Shown here: positions 1-11,650 of the stretch, in pieces
Position numbering within the stretch: position 1 is the stretch's first letter
How the letters are laid out: every line of letters starts with the position of its first letter
Source: Streptomyces sp. MMG1533
GTDB lineage: Bacteria > Actinomycetota > Actinomycetes > Streptomycetales > Streptomycetaceae
Reading direction: 5' to 3'
DNA: 64,000 nt
Assembly (NCBI RefSeq): GCF_001279775.1
Contig: NZ_LGDG01000224.1
Span: 16,228 to 80,227 of the forward strand
Translations under genes and position numbers: made by a program
The notes under the pieces: generated by a model
The model's input: the letters and a program-made list of their open reading frames with translations, nothing else
Told to the model about the DNA's origin: nothing
The model's database searches: none

Positions 1-1190
1 GCGGTCTGGCCGCGTGCGGCGGGAACACCGGCCGTAGCGGCGGGGGGTCGGGCGACGTGCTCACCCAGTACTTCCACGCGTACGGCGAGGCGGGCACCGA
101 GCAGGCCATCAAGAAGTACGCGAAGGCCTACAAGGGCGCCAACGTGACCACCCAGTGGATCACCGGCAGCAACTTCGAGAACAAGCTGTTCCCGGCCCTG
201 CTGACCAAGAACGCGCCTGACCTCTTCGAGTTCCACCCGCAGCTCCAGATGGTCAAGAGCGGTCAGGTGGCGGACCTGAGCGACATCATCAACCCGGTCA
301 AGGACGACTTCAACCCGGCCGACATCGCCTCGCACACGGTCGACGGGAAGATATACGGCGTCCGGATGATCGACGACCCGCAGTTCTTCTACTACCGGCC
401 GTCGCTCTTCGAGAAGGCCAAGATCGAGGTCCCGCAGACCCTGGAAGAGCTGATCGAGGCCATCGACAAGCTCACCACGGACAAGGTCAAGGGTGGCTTC
501 CTCGGCAACGACATCACCCCCGTCCAGAACCCGCTGATCTGGTCGGCCGGCGCGAACACGCTCAACGAGAAGAACGAGATCGCCTACCACACGGACGCCG
601 TGGCCGACGGTCTGAGCCAGCTCCGCAAGCTGTTCACGAGCGGCAACCTGCTCCTGGACGCCCCCGCCGACTGGTGGGACCCCTCGGCCTTTACCCAGGG
701 CCTGACCGCCATTCAGTGGTGCGGCATGTGGGCCATGCCCGTGATCCAGAAGGCGCTCGGCGACGACGTCGGCATCTTCCCGTTCCCCAAGGTCGGCTCC
801 GCCGGCAAGGCATCGGTCATCAACGGCGGCTGGTCGATGTTCGTCAACGCCAAGAGCAAGAACGTCGACGCAGCCAAGGAGTACGTCAAGTGGCTGTGGA
901 TCGACCAGAAGGAGTACCAGGAGGACTGGGCGCTGTCCTACGGCTTCCACGTCCCGCCGCGCACCTCGATCGCGCAGTCCGCCACCAAGCTCAAGTCGGG
1001 TCTGCCGGCCGAGGGCGTCAAGCTCTTCACCGACTACGGGCACTTCGACAACATCGCCTGGACGCAGTCGATGATCGCCTCGGTGAACGACGTGATCGCC
1101 AACTCCGTGCGCAAGAACGGCAGCCCGGAGGCCGCGCTCGACGCCTGTGACAAGAAGGTCAACGCAGAGCTCAAGAAGCTCTTCGGATAG
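1..1190 (+). CDS. Sugar ABC transporter substrate-binding lipoprotein (5' end missing)
   Basis: Extracellular solute-binding protein that would capture an oligosaccharide or sugar at the cell surface and hand it to the two permeases that follow. The frame is open from base 3 to the stop at 1190. The first codons read GLAACGGN, a lipobox with the lipidated cysteine at bases 15-17, so only the first part of the signal peptide is lost. The mature part of about 390 residues has the size and features of the family 1 (maltose/MalE type) binding proteins, including an aromatic-rich middle and a C-terminal region with WTQSM. It is the first visible gene of an operon with the permeases at 1211 and 2173 and the beta-galactosidase at 3061, so a beta-galactoside is the likely ligand. 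That substrate is inferred from context only. Confidence 0.9.
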   Translation, partial: GLAACGGNTGRSGGGSGDVLTQYFHAYGEAGTEQAIKKYAKAYKGANVTTQWITGSNFENKLFPALLTKNAPDLFEFHPQLQMVKSGQVADLSDIINPVKDDFNPADIASHTVDGKIYGVRMIDDPQFFYYRPSLFEKAKIEVPQTLEELIEAIDKLTTDKVKGGFLGNDITPVQNPLIWSAGANTLNEKNEIAYHTDAVADGLSQLRKLFTSGNLLLDAPADWWDPSAFTQGLTAIQWCGMWAMPVIQKALGDDVGIFPFPKVGSAGKASVINGGWSMFVNAKSKNVDAAKEYVKWLWIDQKEYQEDWALSYGFHVPPRTSIAQSATKLKSGLPAEGVKLFTDYGHFDNIAWTQSMIASVNDVIANSVRKNGSPEAALDACDKKVNAELKKLFG

Positions 1191-1210
1191 ACCGGCGGGC
1201 GGACCAGAAC

Positions 1211-2176
1211 ATGTCGACCACCACCAAGATCGACCTCGCGACCTCCGCCCCGGCCAAGCCTGAAAAGGCGCGGCCGCGGCGGAGTCTGCGGGCCAACGCG
1301 ACCCTCAACTTCTGGCTCTTCACCGGGCCCTTCCTCATCGGCCTGGTGATCTTCGTCTTCGTGCCGATGGGCTGGAGCATCTATCTCAGCTTCTTCGAGG
1401 CACGCTTCACCGTCTCGCCGAGCGAGTTCATCGGCTTCGACAACTACCAGGCGATCCTGGACAACCCGGACTTCACCGGCGCCCTGATCACCTTCACCGT
1501 CTTCGCGGCGTTCATCGTGCCGACCACCTGGGCGCTCTCACTGGGCCTGGCGCTGCTGGTGCACCGGCTGACCTTCATGAAGGCGTTCTTCCGCTCGGTG
1601 TTCTTCATTCCGACCGCCGTCTCCTACGTCGCCGCCGCGCTGATCTGGAAGATGTCCATCTTCAACGGCGTCCGCTTCGGCCTGGCCAACACGGTCGTCG
1701 GCTGGTTCGGCGTCGACAACGTCGCCTGGCTGGCCAACCCCGACCCGCCCTGGTACTGGCTGGTCATCGTGACGCTGCGCCTATGGCTGCAGGCCGGCTT
1801 CTACATGATCCTGTTCCTGGCGGCGCTGCAGAACATCCCGGCGGAGCTGTACGAGGCCGCCGCCATCGACGGCGCCAAGCCGGGCTGGCAGACCTTCCGC
1901 CACATCACGCTGCCCCAGCTGCGGGCCACCTCGACCGCGGTGATCCTGCTGTTGCTGATCGCCGCCTACCAGGCCTTCGACGAGTTCTGGAACCTCCTCA
2001 GCAAGGCGACCTGGGGCCAGCCTCCCCTCGTGGAGCTGTACAAGACGGCCCTCGGTGAAAGCCAGGACTACGGCCAGGGCAGCGCGGGCGCCGTCATCCT
2101 GACCCTGCTCATCCTCGTGATCACCCTGTTCCAGGGGAAGATCATGGGCTTCGGAAGGGGTGAGGAGTCCAAGTGA
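1211..2176 (+). CDS. Sugar ABC transporter permease, MalF type
   Basis: Integral membrane subunit of the sugar importer. The 321-residue protein has a short charged N-terminus, a first membrane segment near residues 35-60 and about six segments in all. The EAA loop that contacts the ATPase reads ELYEAAAIDGA at about residues 214-224. It starts at ATG 1211, 20 bases after the binding-protein stop. Its end overlaps the next permease by 4 bases (GTGA), which is typical of translational coupling. The family assignment is certain; the substrate is inferred from the linked beta-galactosidase. Confidence 0.93.
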   Translation: MSTTTKIDLATSAPAKPEKARPRRSLRANATLNFWLFTGPFLIGLVIFVFVPMGWSIYLSFFEARFTVSPSEFIGFDNYQAILDNPDFTGALITFTVFAAFIVPTTWALSLGLALLVHRLTFMKAFFRSVFFIPTAVSYVAAALIWKMSIFNGVRFGLANTVVGWFGVDNVAWLANPDPPWYWLVIVTLRLWLQAGFYMILFLAALQNIPAELYEAAAIDGAKPGWQTFRHITLPQLRATSTAVILLLLIAAYQAFDEFWNLLSKATWGQPPLVELYKTALGESQDYGQGSAGAVILTLLILVITLFQGKIMGFGRGEESK

Positions 2177-3048
2177 CCACCACCGCACCTGACGTCAGGA
2201 AGACCCCCGGCAAGAAGCGCGGGGGCAAGGTCATCGGCAACTCCGGTCTGTACATCGCCACCGGTATCGCCGCCCTGCTCTTCCTGATCCCCTTCTATCT
2301 GATCGTCCGCAACGCCCTGATGACGGACCCGGAGATCACGGGCGAGAACTGGAAGTGGTTCCCCACCGACATCCAGTGGGGCAACTTCAGCGAGCCGTTC
2401 AACGACGAGACCGTCGACTTCGGCCGGGCCCTGTGGAACTCGTGGGTCGTCGCCATCCTGCACACGACCGGCATCCTGCTGATCTGCTCGCTCGCCGGCT
2501 ACGGCCTCGCCCGCATCCCGTACAAGCACGCCAACAAGATCTTCTACATGGTCCTCGTGACCCTGATGATCCCGACGGCCGTCACCTTCGTGCCGAGCTT
2601 CGTGCTGGTCTCGTCGCTGGGCTGGGTGGACACCTACCGCGGTCTGATCATTCCGGCCCTGTTCAGTGGTTTCACCTGCTTCCTGTTCCGGCAGTACTTC
2701 CTGGGGTTCCCCAAGGAGCTGGAGGAGGCGGCACGCGTGGACGGACTCTCGTACTGGGGGGCGTACTGGCGGGTCGTCGTGCCCAACTCGCTGAACTTCT
2801 TCGCGGCCATGGCCACGATCACGTTCATCAGCGGCTGGAACTCCTTCCTGTGGCCCCTGGTCATCGGTCAGGACCCGAGCTCCTGGACCATCCAGGTCGC
2901 ACTGTCCTCGTACATGACCAACCAGACCGTCAACTACCACCTGATCTTCGCGGCCACGGCCATTTCCATCCTGCCCCTGCTGCTCGTGTTCCTCTTCCTC
3001 CAGCGCTGGCTGGTGCAGGGGATCGCGCAGACCGGCATCAAGGGCTGA
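2173..3048 (+). CDS. Sugar ABC transporter permease, MalG type
   Basis: Second membrane subunit of the importer, 291 residues. It starts at GTG 2173, inside the stop of the preceding permease. The EAA loop is ELEEAARVDG at about residues 179-188, and the protein ends in the usual QTGIKG-like tail of MalG-type permeases. No ATP-binding gene follows; the next gene is the beta-galactosidase 12 bases later. In Streptomyces such importers commonly share one multi-substrate ATPase (MsiK) encoded elsewhere, which would explain its absence here. Confidence 0.93.
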   Translation: MTTTAPDVRKTPGKKRGGKVIGNSGLYIATGIAALLFLIPFYLIVRNALMTDPEITGENWKWFPTDIQWGNFSEPFNDETVDFGRALWNSWVVAILHTTGILLICSLAGYGLARIPYKHANKIFYMVLVTLMIPTAVTFVPSFVLVSSLGWVDTYRGLIIPALFSGFTCFLFRQYFLGFPKELEEAARVDGLSYWGAYWRVVVPNSLNFFAAMATITFISGWNSFLWPLVIGQDPSSWTIQVALSSYMTNQTVNYHLIFAATAISILPLLLVFLFLQRWLVQGIAQTGIKG

Positions 3049-5972
<2,924 letters not shown>

Positions 5973-5995
5973 TCTGCGACCGTCGTGAGGTGCCC

Positions 5996-6028
5996 GCGGC
6001 CGGTCGGCCCCTCCAGCCGACCGGCCGC
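5996..6028 (+). terminator. 13-bp perfect hairpin after lacZ
   Basis: The arms GCGGCCGGTCGGC (5996-6008) and GCCGACCGGCCGC (6016-6028) pair perfectly around a 7-base loop. There is no clear T-run, which is common for actinobacterial terminators. It lies 68 bases after the lacZ stop and 31 bases before the next start, so it probably ends the importer/lacZ operon. Confidence 0.65.
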
Positions 6029-6058
6029 ACTCGCGTTCGGAGCAAGGGAGTTGCCAGT

Positions 6059-7054
6059 GTGAGCGGAAACATCGAGGTCCGCGGTCTGTCCCGCACCTTC
6101 CACACCACCGTCCGCCGCCCGGGCTTCACGGGCGCGGTCCGCTCCCTGGTCAACCCGGAGCGAGTCGCCAAGCACGCCGTCGCCGACATCACCTTCGACG
6201 TCGGCGCGGGCGAACTCCTCGCCCTGCTCGGCCCGAACGGCGCGGGCAAGTCCACCACCATCAAGATCCTCACCGGCATCCTCACGCCCACCTCCGGCGA
6301 GGCCCGGGTCGCCGGCGTGGTGCCGTACGAGGAGCGCGAGCGCAACGCCCGCAACATCGGTGCGGTGTTCGGGCAGCGCACCCAGCTGTGGTGGGACCTG
6401 CCGGTGCGCGAGTCCTTCGCGATCCTCAGAGACATCTACGAGGTGCCGAAGGCCGAACACGCCGCCCGTCTCAAGGAGTTCGACGACCTGCTCGACCTGT
6501 CGTCCTTCTGGGACACCCGGGTGCGCCATCTCTCCCTCGGCCAGCGCGTCCGCAGCGACCTCGCCGCCGCCCTGCTGCACGACCCGCAGGTCGTCTTCCT
6601 CGACGAGCCGACCATCGGCATGGACGTGGTGGTCAAGGAACAGGTGCGGGAGTTCCTGCGGCACCAGGTCGAACAGCGCGGCCGTACTGTCCTGCTGACC
6701 ACGCACGACATGACGGAGGTCGAGCGGCTCGCCGAACGGGTCGTCCTGATCAACCACGGCCGGCTCGTCCTGGACGGCAGCCTCGACGAGATCCGCCGCA
6801 AGTTCGGCTCGACATGGCAGGTGCGGGCGACCCTCGCCGATGCGCACGCCGAGGTCGTGGCGCTGCCGGGGATCGCGGTGCTGCGGCACGACGGGCCACA
6901 GGTGGTGTTCGGACCCGACGGACCCGACGCCCCCACGGTGCACCAGGCGTTGAAGGCGGTCATCGAGCACTACGAGGTGACCGGCATCGCCATCGACGAG
7001 GCGGATCTCGAGGACGTGATGCGGGCCGCCTACGTCCATGCCGAGGCGGCGTGA
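6059..7054 (+). CDS. ABC-2 exporter ATP-binding protein
   Basis: Nucleotide-binding subunit of an ABC-2 (NatA/DrrA-like) exporter, about 331 residues. The start is placed at GTG 6059, because AAGGGAG lies 8-14 bases upstream and the conserved fold begins at once. Visible motifs are Walker A GPNGAGKST (about 59-67), signature LSLGQ (about 158), Walker B VVFLDEPT (about 178-185) and the H-loop histidine in TTHDM (about 215). Its stop overlaps the start of the first permease at 7054 by one base, so the three genes form one translationally coupled operon. The cargo cannot be told from sequence. Confidence 0.92.
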   Translation: MSGNIEVRGLSRTFHTTVRRPGFTGAVRSLVNPERVAKHAVADITFDVGAGELLALLGPNGAGKSTTIKILTGILTPTSGEARVAGVVPYEERERNARNIGAVFGQRTQLWWDLPVRESFAILRDIYEVPKAEHAARLKEFDDLLDLSSFWDTRVRHLSLGQRVRSDLAAALLHDPQVVFLDEPTIGMDVVVKEQVREFLRHQVEQRGRTVLLTTHDMTEVERLAERVVLINHGRLVLDGSLDEIRRKFGSTWQVRATLADAHAEVVALPGIAVLRHDGPQVVFGPDGPDAPTVHQALKAVIEHYEVTGIAIDEADLEDVMRAAYVHAEAA

Positions 7055-7857
7055 TGGCCGTACTCCACGCCTGGCGCACCGCCCGCGTCACGCCGCTCGG
7101 CGAGCTGCACACCCCGCCCCGCATGACCGCCGTACTGCTCCGGCTGACCGTGCAGGTGGTGCTGGTGGCGTCCCTGTGGCACGGCCTGTACGCCCACACC
7201 GGCACCACCGCCGGACTCGACCGCGACCAGGCGGTGACGTACGCCGTCCTGGCCGTACTCGCCTCCCGGCTAAGGGAGTTGGACCAGTACGCGGGCCGGG
7301 ACACCGTGCTGCAGCACATGCACTTCGGCACGATCGTCTACTGGTACCTGCGCCCGCTGCCGCCCCAGCGCTACCACGCCCTGCGCGCCCTCGGCGAGCA
7401 GTTGTACGGCTTCGCGTGGGCGCTCGGCGGATACGCGGTCTGCCTCGCGGCCGGGGTGGTCGAGCCGCCCCGGTCGGCCGCAGTGGCAGGGGTGTTCGCA
7501 CTCAGCCTGCTGCTCGGCCAGTTGGTCCTGTACCACGTGATGCTCGTGCTGGACCAGCTGTGCTTCTGGACGGTCCGCAACAACGCGGCGATGCTGATCC
7601 TGATCTTCGCGCAGAACCTGTTGTCCGGGGTGTACGCGCCGCTGTGGTTCTTCCCCGACTGGTTCGTGACGATGAGCGGCTTCCTGCCCTTCCAGGCGAC
7701 GCTGAGCGTGCCCCTGTCCCTCTACATCGGCCGTATCCCGCTGTCGGACGCGGCCGGCCAGTTGGCGATCCAGGCCGCCTGGGTCGTGCTGCTCTCCCTG
7801 TTCACCCGCTTCCTGTGGCGGCGGGCCGCCCTTCGTGTCATGTCCCAAGGAGGTTGA
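7054..7857 (+). CDS. ABC-2 family exporter permease (first)
   Basis: Membrane subunit of about 267 residues, with six predicted hydrophobic segments and the ABC-2 family layout. It starts at ATG 7054, or GTG 7051 in the same frame, overlapping the ATPase stop. It ends in TGATG shared with the next permease. A ribosome binding site AAGGAGG lies just before the junction with the next gene. The second permease is related, so the exporter probably works as a heterodimer. The substrate is unknown. Confidence 0.88.
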   Translation: MAVLHAWRTARVTPLGELHTPPRMTAVLLRLTVQVVLVASLWHGLYAHTGTTAGLDRDQAVTYAVLAVLASRLRELDQYAGRDTVLQHMHFGTIVYWYLRPLPPQRYHALRALGEQLYGFAWALGGYAVCLAAGVVEPPRSAAVAGVFALSLLLGQLVLYHVMLVLDQLCFWTVRNNAAMLILIFAQNLLSGVYAPLWFFPDWFVTMSGFLPFQATLSVPLSLYIGRIPLSDAAGQLAIQAAWVVLLSLFTRFLWRRAALRVMSQGG

Positions 7858-8663
7858 TGCCTGTGAACGCCGTCCGGATCGCGTGGCGCGTCACGCTTCT
7901 CAACTTCCGTGCCCAGCTGGAGTACCGCACCGAGTTCCTGCTGATGATCGCGATCGGTGCGATCTGGCAGGTGTCGGTGATCGTCTTCGCGACGGTCCTG
8001 CTCACCCGGTTCACCGGGATGGGCGGCTGGGACAGCTCGGAGGTGCTGCTGATCCCGGCGACGCGGATGCTGGCGCACGGGTTGTTCGTGCTGGTGCTGG
8101 GGCGGGTGCACCTCATCGGCCGGCAGATCCAGGAAGGGAGGATCGACGTCTATCTGGTGCGCCCCATGCCGGTGCACCGGCAGGTCCAGCTCGCCTTCTT
8201 CCCCACCAATGCGATCGGTGACCTGACCGTCGCCGCGGGCCTGATGGCGGGCGCGCTCAGCCGCAGCGACCTGGACTGGACCGCCGGCCGGATCTCGTAC
8301 CTGATCGCCGCGATCCTCGGCGGCATGCTCCTGGAGGCCGCCCTGTTCACGGCGGTGGCCTCCGCCTCCCTCCGCTTCCCGGCCGCCGACTACTGGGGCC
8401 GCTGGCTGGAGGAACTCCTCGGCACCTTCGGCAGCTACCCGCTGAACGTACTGCCCAAGGCGGTGGGCGGATTCCTGACATTCGGCCTTCCGCTCGCGTT
8501 CGTGGCGTACTTCCCGGCCGCCGTCCTCACCGGGCACGGCCACGACACCGGCGTCCCGTACTGGCTGGCGGCGGCCTCACCGCTGCTCGGCGTGGTGGCG
8601 TACCTGGGGGCGCGGCTGCTGTGGCGGTGGAGCCTGCGGCACTACTCGGGCGTGAACGGATGA
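7857..8663 (+). CDS. ABC-2 family exporter permease (second)
   Basis: Second membrane subunit, about 268 residues, starting at ATG 7857 inside the stop of its partner. The sequence begins MPVNAVRIAWRV and has hydrophobic segments near residues 22-50, 60-85, 120-140, 150-175, 200-225 and 235-260. It ends the exporter operon. The 140 bases after it hold no gene, only a GC-rich stretch with repeated GGCC before the convergent TetR gene. Confidence 0.88.
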   Translation: MPVNAVRIAWRVTLLNFRAQLEYRTEFLLMIAIGAIWQVSVIVFATVLLTRFTGMGGWDSSEVLLIPATRMLAHGLFVLVLGRVHLIGRQIQEGRIDVYLVRPMPVHRQVQLAFFPTNAIGDLTVAAGLMAGALSRSDLDWTAGRISYLIAAILGGMLLEAALFTAVASASLRFPAADYWGRWLEELLGTFGSYPLNVLPKAVGGFLTFGLPLAFVAYFPAAVLTGHGHDTGVPYWLAAASPLLGVVAYLGARLLWRWSLRHYSGVNG

Positions 8664-8803
8664 CCACCGCGACATCCTCCGGCTGACGTCCCGCCTCGCG
8701 GTGAGCCTCGTGTTCGTCGTGCCCTGGACCCCTTCACGTGGCCGGCCGGCCGGTCAGCCCGCCGGGGTGACGGGACAGGGCTCGACCGCCGCCCCCGACC
8801 GGA

Positions 8804-9490
8804 TCACGCAGTCCTGTACGCCCGCAGGAACGCCGCCACACCCCCCGTGATCAGCCGCTCCGTCCTCTCCTTGGACAGCGGGCGGACTCCGTAGTGGGAG
8901 AGCTGCACGATCTGGTGGGAGGTCAGGGCCGAGAAGTGGGCGCCGGTCAGGGCCGCGTCCCCGTGCACGTCGATCAGACCGGCCGCGGCGAGGCCCGCCA
9001 TCGCGTCGGCGAGCCCGCGGCCGACGGGCCCCGGCCCTGCCTCCTGCCACGTCTGGAGGACCTCGGGCGGCACGTGGTCGGCCTCGGCGTGGATGTGCCG
9101 GACGAGCGCGAAGTGGTCCGGGAACTCGGTCATGACGCCGACGAAGGCCCGGGCGAGGGCGACGAGATCGCGCTCCAGGTCCTCGGGCCGTGGTGGGCGC
9201 TCGGGATCCAGCAGGGCATGGAGACGGCCGAGTTGGGCGTCCTTGACCTCGCTCGACGTCCAGCTGACGACCGTACGGAAGAGGTCGGCCTTGCCGCCCG
9301 GGAAGTGGTTGTAGAGCGTGCGCGTGGACACGCCGGCCGCGGCCGCCAGCGCGTCGACCGAGGCGCGCGTGTAGCCCTCGCGGCCGAAGACCGTGCAGGC
9401 GGCGCCCGCCATCGCGAGCTGCTTCTCCAGCCTGCGGGGCGGTACCTCTCGCCGGGACTTGTCCATCCAGGCGTCGTTGCTGATGCCCAC
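8804..9490 (-). CDS. TetR family transcriptional regulator
   Basis: DNA-binding repressor of 228 residues. The start is GTG 9490, preceded by GAGGAGG. The N-terminal helix-turn-helix is at about residues 40-62 (DALAAAAGVSTRTLYNHF), followed by a variable ligand-binding half. It is divergent from the FMN reductase and MFS exporter at 9603 and 10247, and the gap between them holds two near-identical palindromes. The expected role is repression of itself and of the reductase/exporter pair, relieved by a small molecule. The ligand is unknown. Confidence 0.93.
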   Translation of the reverse strand: MGISNDAWMDKSRREVPPRRLEKQLAMAGAACTVFGREGYTRASVDALAAAAGVSTRTLYNHFPGGKADLFRTVVSWTSSEVKDAQLGRLHALLDPERPPRPEDLERDLVALARAFVGVMTEFPDHFALVRHIHAEADHVPPEVLQTWQEAGPGPVGRGLADAMAGLAAAGLIDVHGDAALTGAHFSALTSHQIVQLSHYGVRPLSKERTERLITGGVAAFLRAYRTA

Positions 9491-9506
9491 ACTCGCCTCC
9501 TCATCG

Positions 9507-9546
9507 AATTACAACGAGCGTTGTAATTTTTACAACGACCGTTGTA
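9507..9546. promoter_or_regulatory. Double TetR operator
   Basis: Two palindromes of the form ACAACG-NN-CGTTGT lie in the divergent gap. The first has perfect 10-base arms (AATTACAACG at 9507-9516, CGTTGTAATT at 9519-9528). The second has 7-base arms (TACAACG at 9531-9537, CGTTGTA at 9540-9546). Their centres are exactly 21 bases apart, two helical turns, so two dimers could bind the same face of the DNA. The site lies between the TetR start and the reductase start. Confidence 0.85.
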
Positions 9547-9602
9547 GCTTACCGGAGGGGGACCGCATCGGTCCGTCGCCCCGTTCATGAGGAGATACCA
9601 CC

Positions 9603-10232
9603 ATGTCTGTCACCGAAGCCGTGCCCGCCCCGAGCGCTCGTGAGGACGCTCCGCTGCGCGTCGCCGTCGTCGTCGGCAGCGTCCGCGAGGGGCGGGCGGG
9701 ACGTGCCGTCACCGACTGGTTCGTCGGCGCCGCGAAGGGATCGGACGGTCTGGAACTAGACGTCGTCGACCTCGTCGACGTCGAACTGCCGCTGGCGATG
9801 CCGGGTTGGGGCCGCACGCCGAGCCCCGAGGCCGCCGCCGCACTGGCCGACGTCACACCACGGCTGGCCGCCGCGGACGCCTTCGTCGTCGTCACCCCCG
9901 AGTACAACCACAGCTTCCCCGCGGCCCTGAAGAACTTCATCGACTGGCACCGCGGCCAGTGGCACGCCAAGCCCGTCGGCTTCGTCTCCTACGGCGGTCT
10001 CTCCGGCGGCCTGCGCGCTGTCGAGCAACTCCGGCTGGTCTTCGCCGAGTTGCACGCCATGACGGTCCGCGACTCCGTCAGCCTGCACGGCCCGTGGTCC
10101 GGCCTCACCGAGGACGGCACCCCGCGCGACAGCACCGTGTGCGAGAGCGCCGCGAAGGGCATGCTCGGCCAACTGTCCTGGTGGGGGCGGGCGTTGCGGT
10201 CGGCCCGCGCGACCCGGCCGTACGAGGGCTGA
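9603..10232 (+). CDS. NADPH-dependent FMN reductase family protein
   Basis: Flavodoxin-like oxidoreductase of 209 residues that would use FMN and NAD(P)H to reduce a quinone, azo or similar compound. The N-terminal phosphate-binding loop is GSVREGRAG (about residues 24-32), and the flavin-binding segment reads TPEYNHSFPAALKN at about 98-111. It starts at ATG 9603 with GGAGA upstream, just downstream of the double TetR operator. It is followed after 14 bases by an MFS exporter, which suggests a small detoxification module. Confidence 0.9.
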   Translation: MSVTEAVPAPSAREDAPLRVAVVVGSVREGRAGRAVTDWFVGAAKGSDGLELDVVDLVDVELPLAMPGWGRTPSPEAAAALADVTPRLAAADAFVVVTPEYNHSFPAALKNFIDWHRGQWHAKPVGFVSYGGLSGGLRAVEQLRLVFAELHAMTVRDSVSLHGPWSGLTEDGTPRDSTVCESAAKGMLGQLSWWGRALRSARATRPYEG

Positions 10233-10246
10233 GAGGGGTACGGGGG

Positions 10247-11650
10247 ATGTCCACGACACCGGCCCTCGAAGCGCCGCCGGCGGACTCCCGGGCCGCCGCG
10301 AAGGCCCTCCATCGCACCCTCGCCGTCGTCATCATCGGCTCGGTGATGTCGGTGCTCGACATGACGATCGTGAACGTGGCGCTGCGCAGCCTCTCCGAGG
10401 CGTTCCACGCCCCGCTGGAGACGATCCAGTGGACCGCCACGGCGTACACGCTCGCACTCGCCGCCGTCATCCCGACCGCGGCCTGGGCGATGGGCCGGTT
10501 CGGCGCCAAGCGCACCTACCTGACCGCCCTCGTGCTGTTCACCCTCGGCTCGCTGCTCGCGGCGTTCGCCTGGGACGCGCCGAGCCTGATCGCGTTCCGT
10601 GCCGTTCAGGGTCTGGGCGGCGGGCTGCTGATGCCCGTCGGCATGGCGATGGTGATGCGCATCGCCGACCGGGAACGGCTCGGACGGTCGATGGCCTTGC
10701 TGGGACTGCCGATCCTGGTCGGCCCGGCGGCCGGGCCGGTGCTCGGCGGCCGGCTGCTCGACTCCGCGTCCTGGCACTGGATCTTCCTGGTCAATCTGCC
10801 GGTCGGTGCGGTGGCACTGGTGCTCGCGGCGAGGTTGCTGCGACCCGACGAGCCCCAGGCGGGGCCGCCCGCGCTGGACGTCCTGGGCCTGCTGATGCTC
10901 TCGCCGGGCCTCGCCCTGCTGCTGTTCGGGCTGGCGCGGGGCGGGGAACGGGGCGACTTCGCCTCGTACGGCGCACTGGTGCCGACCCTCGCAGGTGTCG
11001 CCCTCGTCGCCGCCTTCGTACGGCGTGCGCTGACCGCCCGCGAGCCGCTGCTCGACCTCCGGCTGCTGGGCGACCGCACGTTCGCCGTCGGCATCGGCAC
11101 GCTCGCGCTGTTCACCTGCGGCTACTTCGGGTCGATGCTGCTCACCCCGGTGTACTGGCAGCAGGTCCGGGACACGAGCGCGACGACGGCCGGACTGCTG
11201 GGCGCGCCGATCGGGCTCACCGTCGGCATCACGATGCAGGTCGCCGCGCGCCGCATCGACAAGGTGTCGCCGCGACGGCTGATCCCGGCCGGGATCGCGA
11301 TCGGGGCGCTCGGCATGGCGTTGACGGCGGTCCAGATCGGCACGGACGACGTGGCCCCGTGGCGGCTCGTCGGTGCCGGGATGGTGATGGGCGTCGGCTC
11401 CGGCATGGTCCTGATGCCGACGATGACGACCGCGAGCCGGGACCTGCCGATGGACCGGATGGCCGCGGCGAGCACCGCGCTGAGCATCAACGCGCAGGTG
11501 TGGGCGTCGGTCGGTACCGCCCTGATCTCCGTGGTCCTGGGCTCGGCGGGCGCCGATCCCGCCGGCTTCCGGATCGCGTACGCGGTGGCGGCGGGGCTGC
11601 TCGCCCTGGCGCTGCTGCCGGCGTCACTGCTGCCCGGGCGAAGGGCCTGA
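10247..11650 (+). CDS. MFS drug exporter, DHA2 (EmrB/QacA) family
   Basis: Proton-driven multidrug exporter of 467 residues. The start is ATG 10247, with GGGGG immediately upstream. The DHA2 signatures are LDMTIVNVAL in the first membrane helix (about 38-47) and RAVQGLGGGLLMPVG at about 117-131. It shares the operator region and probably the transcript with the FMN reductase. The last 27 bases overlap, tail to tail, the MFS gene on the other strand. Confidence 0.92.
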   Translation: MSTTPALEAPPADSRAAAKALHRTLAVVIIGSVMSVLDMTIVNVALRSLSEAFHAPLETIQWTATAYTLALAAVIPTAAWAMGRFGAKRTYLTALVLFTLGSLLAAFAWDAPSLIAFRAVQGLGGGLLMPVGMAMVMRIADRERLGRSMALLGLPILVGPAAGPVLGGRLLDSASWHWIFLVNLPVGAVALVLAARLLRPDEPQAGPPALDVLGLLMLSPGLALLLFGLARGGERGDFASYGALVPTLAGVALVAAFVRRALTAREPLLDLRLLGDRTFAVGIGTLALFTCGYFGSMLLTPVYWQQVRDTSATTAGLLGAPIGLTVGITMQVAARRIDKVSPRRLIPAGIAIGALGMALTAVQIGTDDVAPWRLVGAGMVMGVGSGMVLMPTMTTASRDLPMDRMAAASTALSINAQVWASVGTALISVVLGSAGADPAGFRIAYAVAAGLLALALLPASLLPGRRA

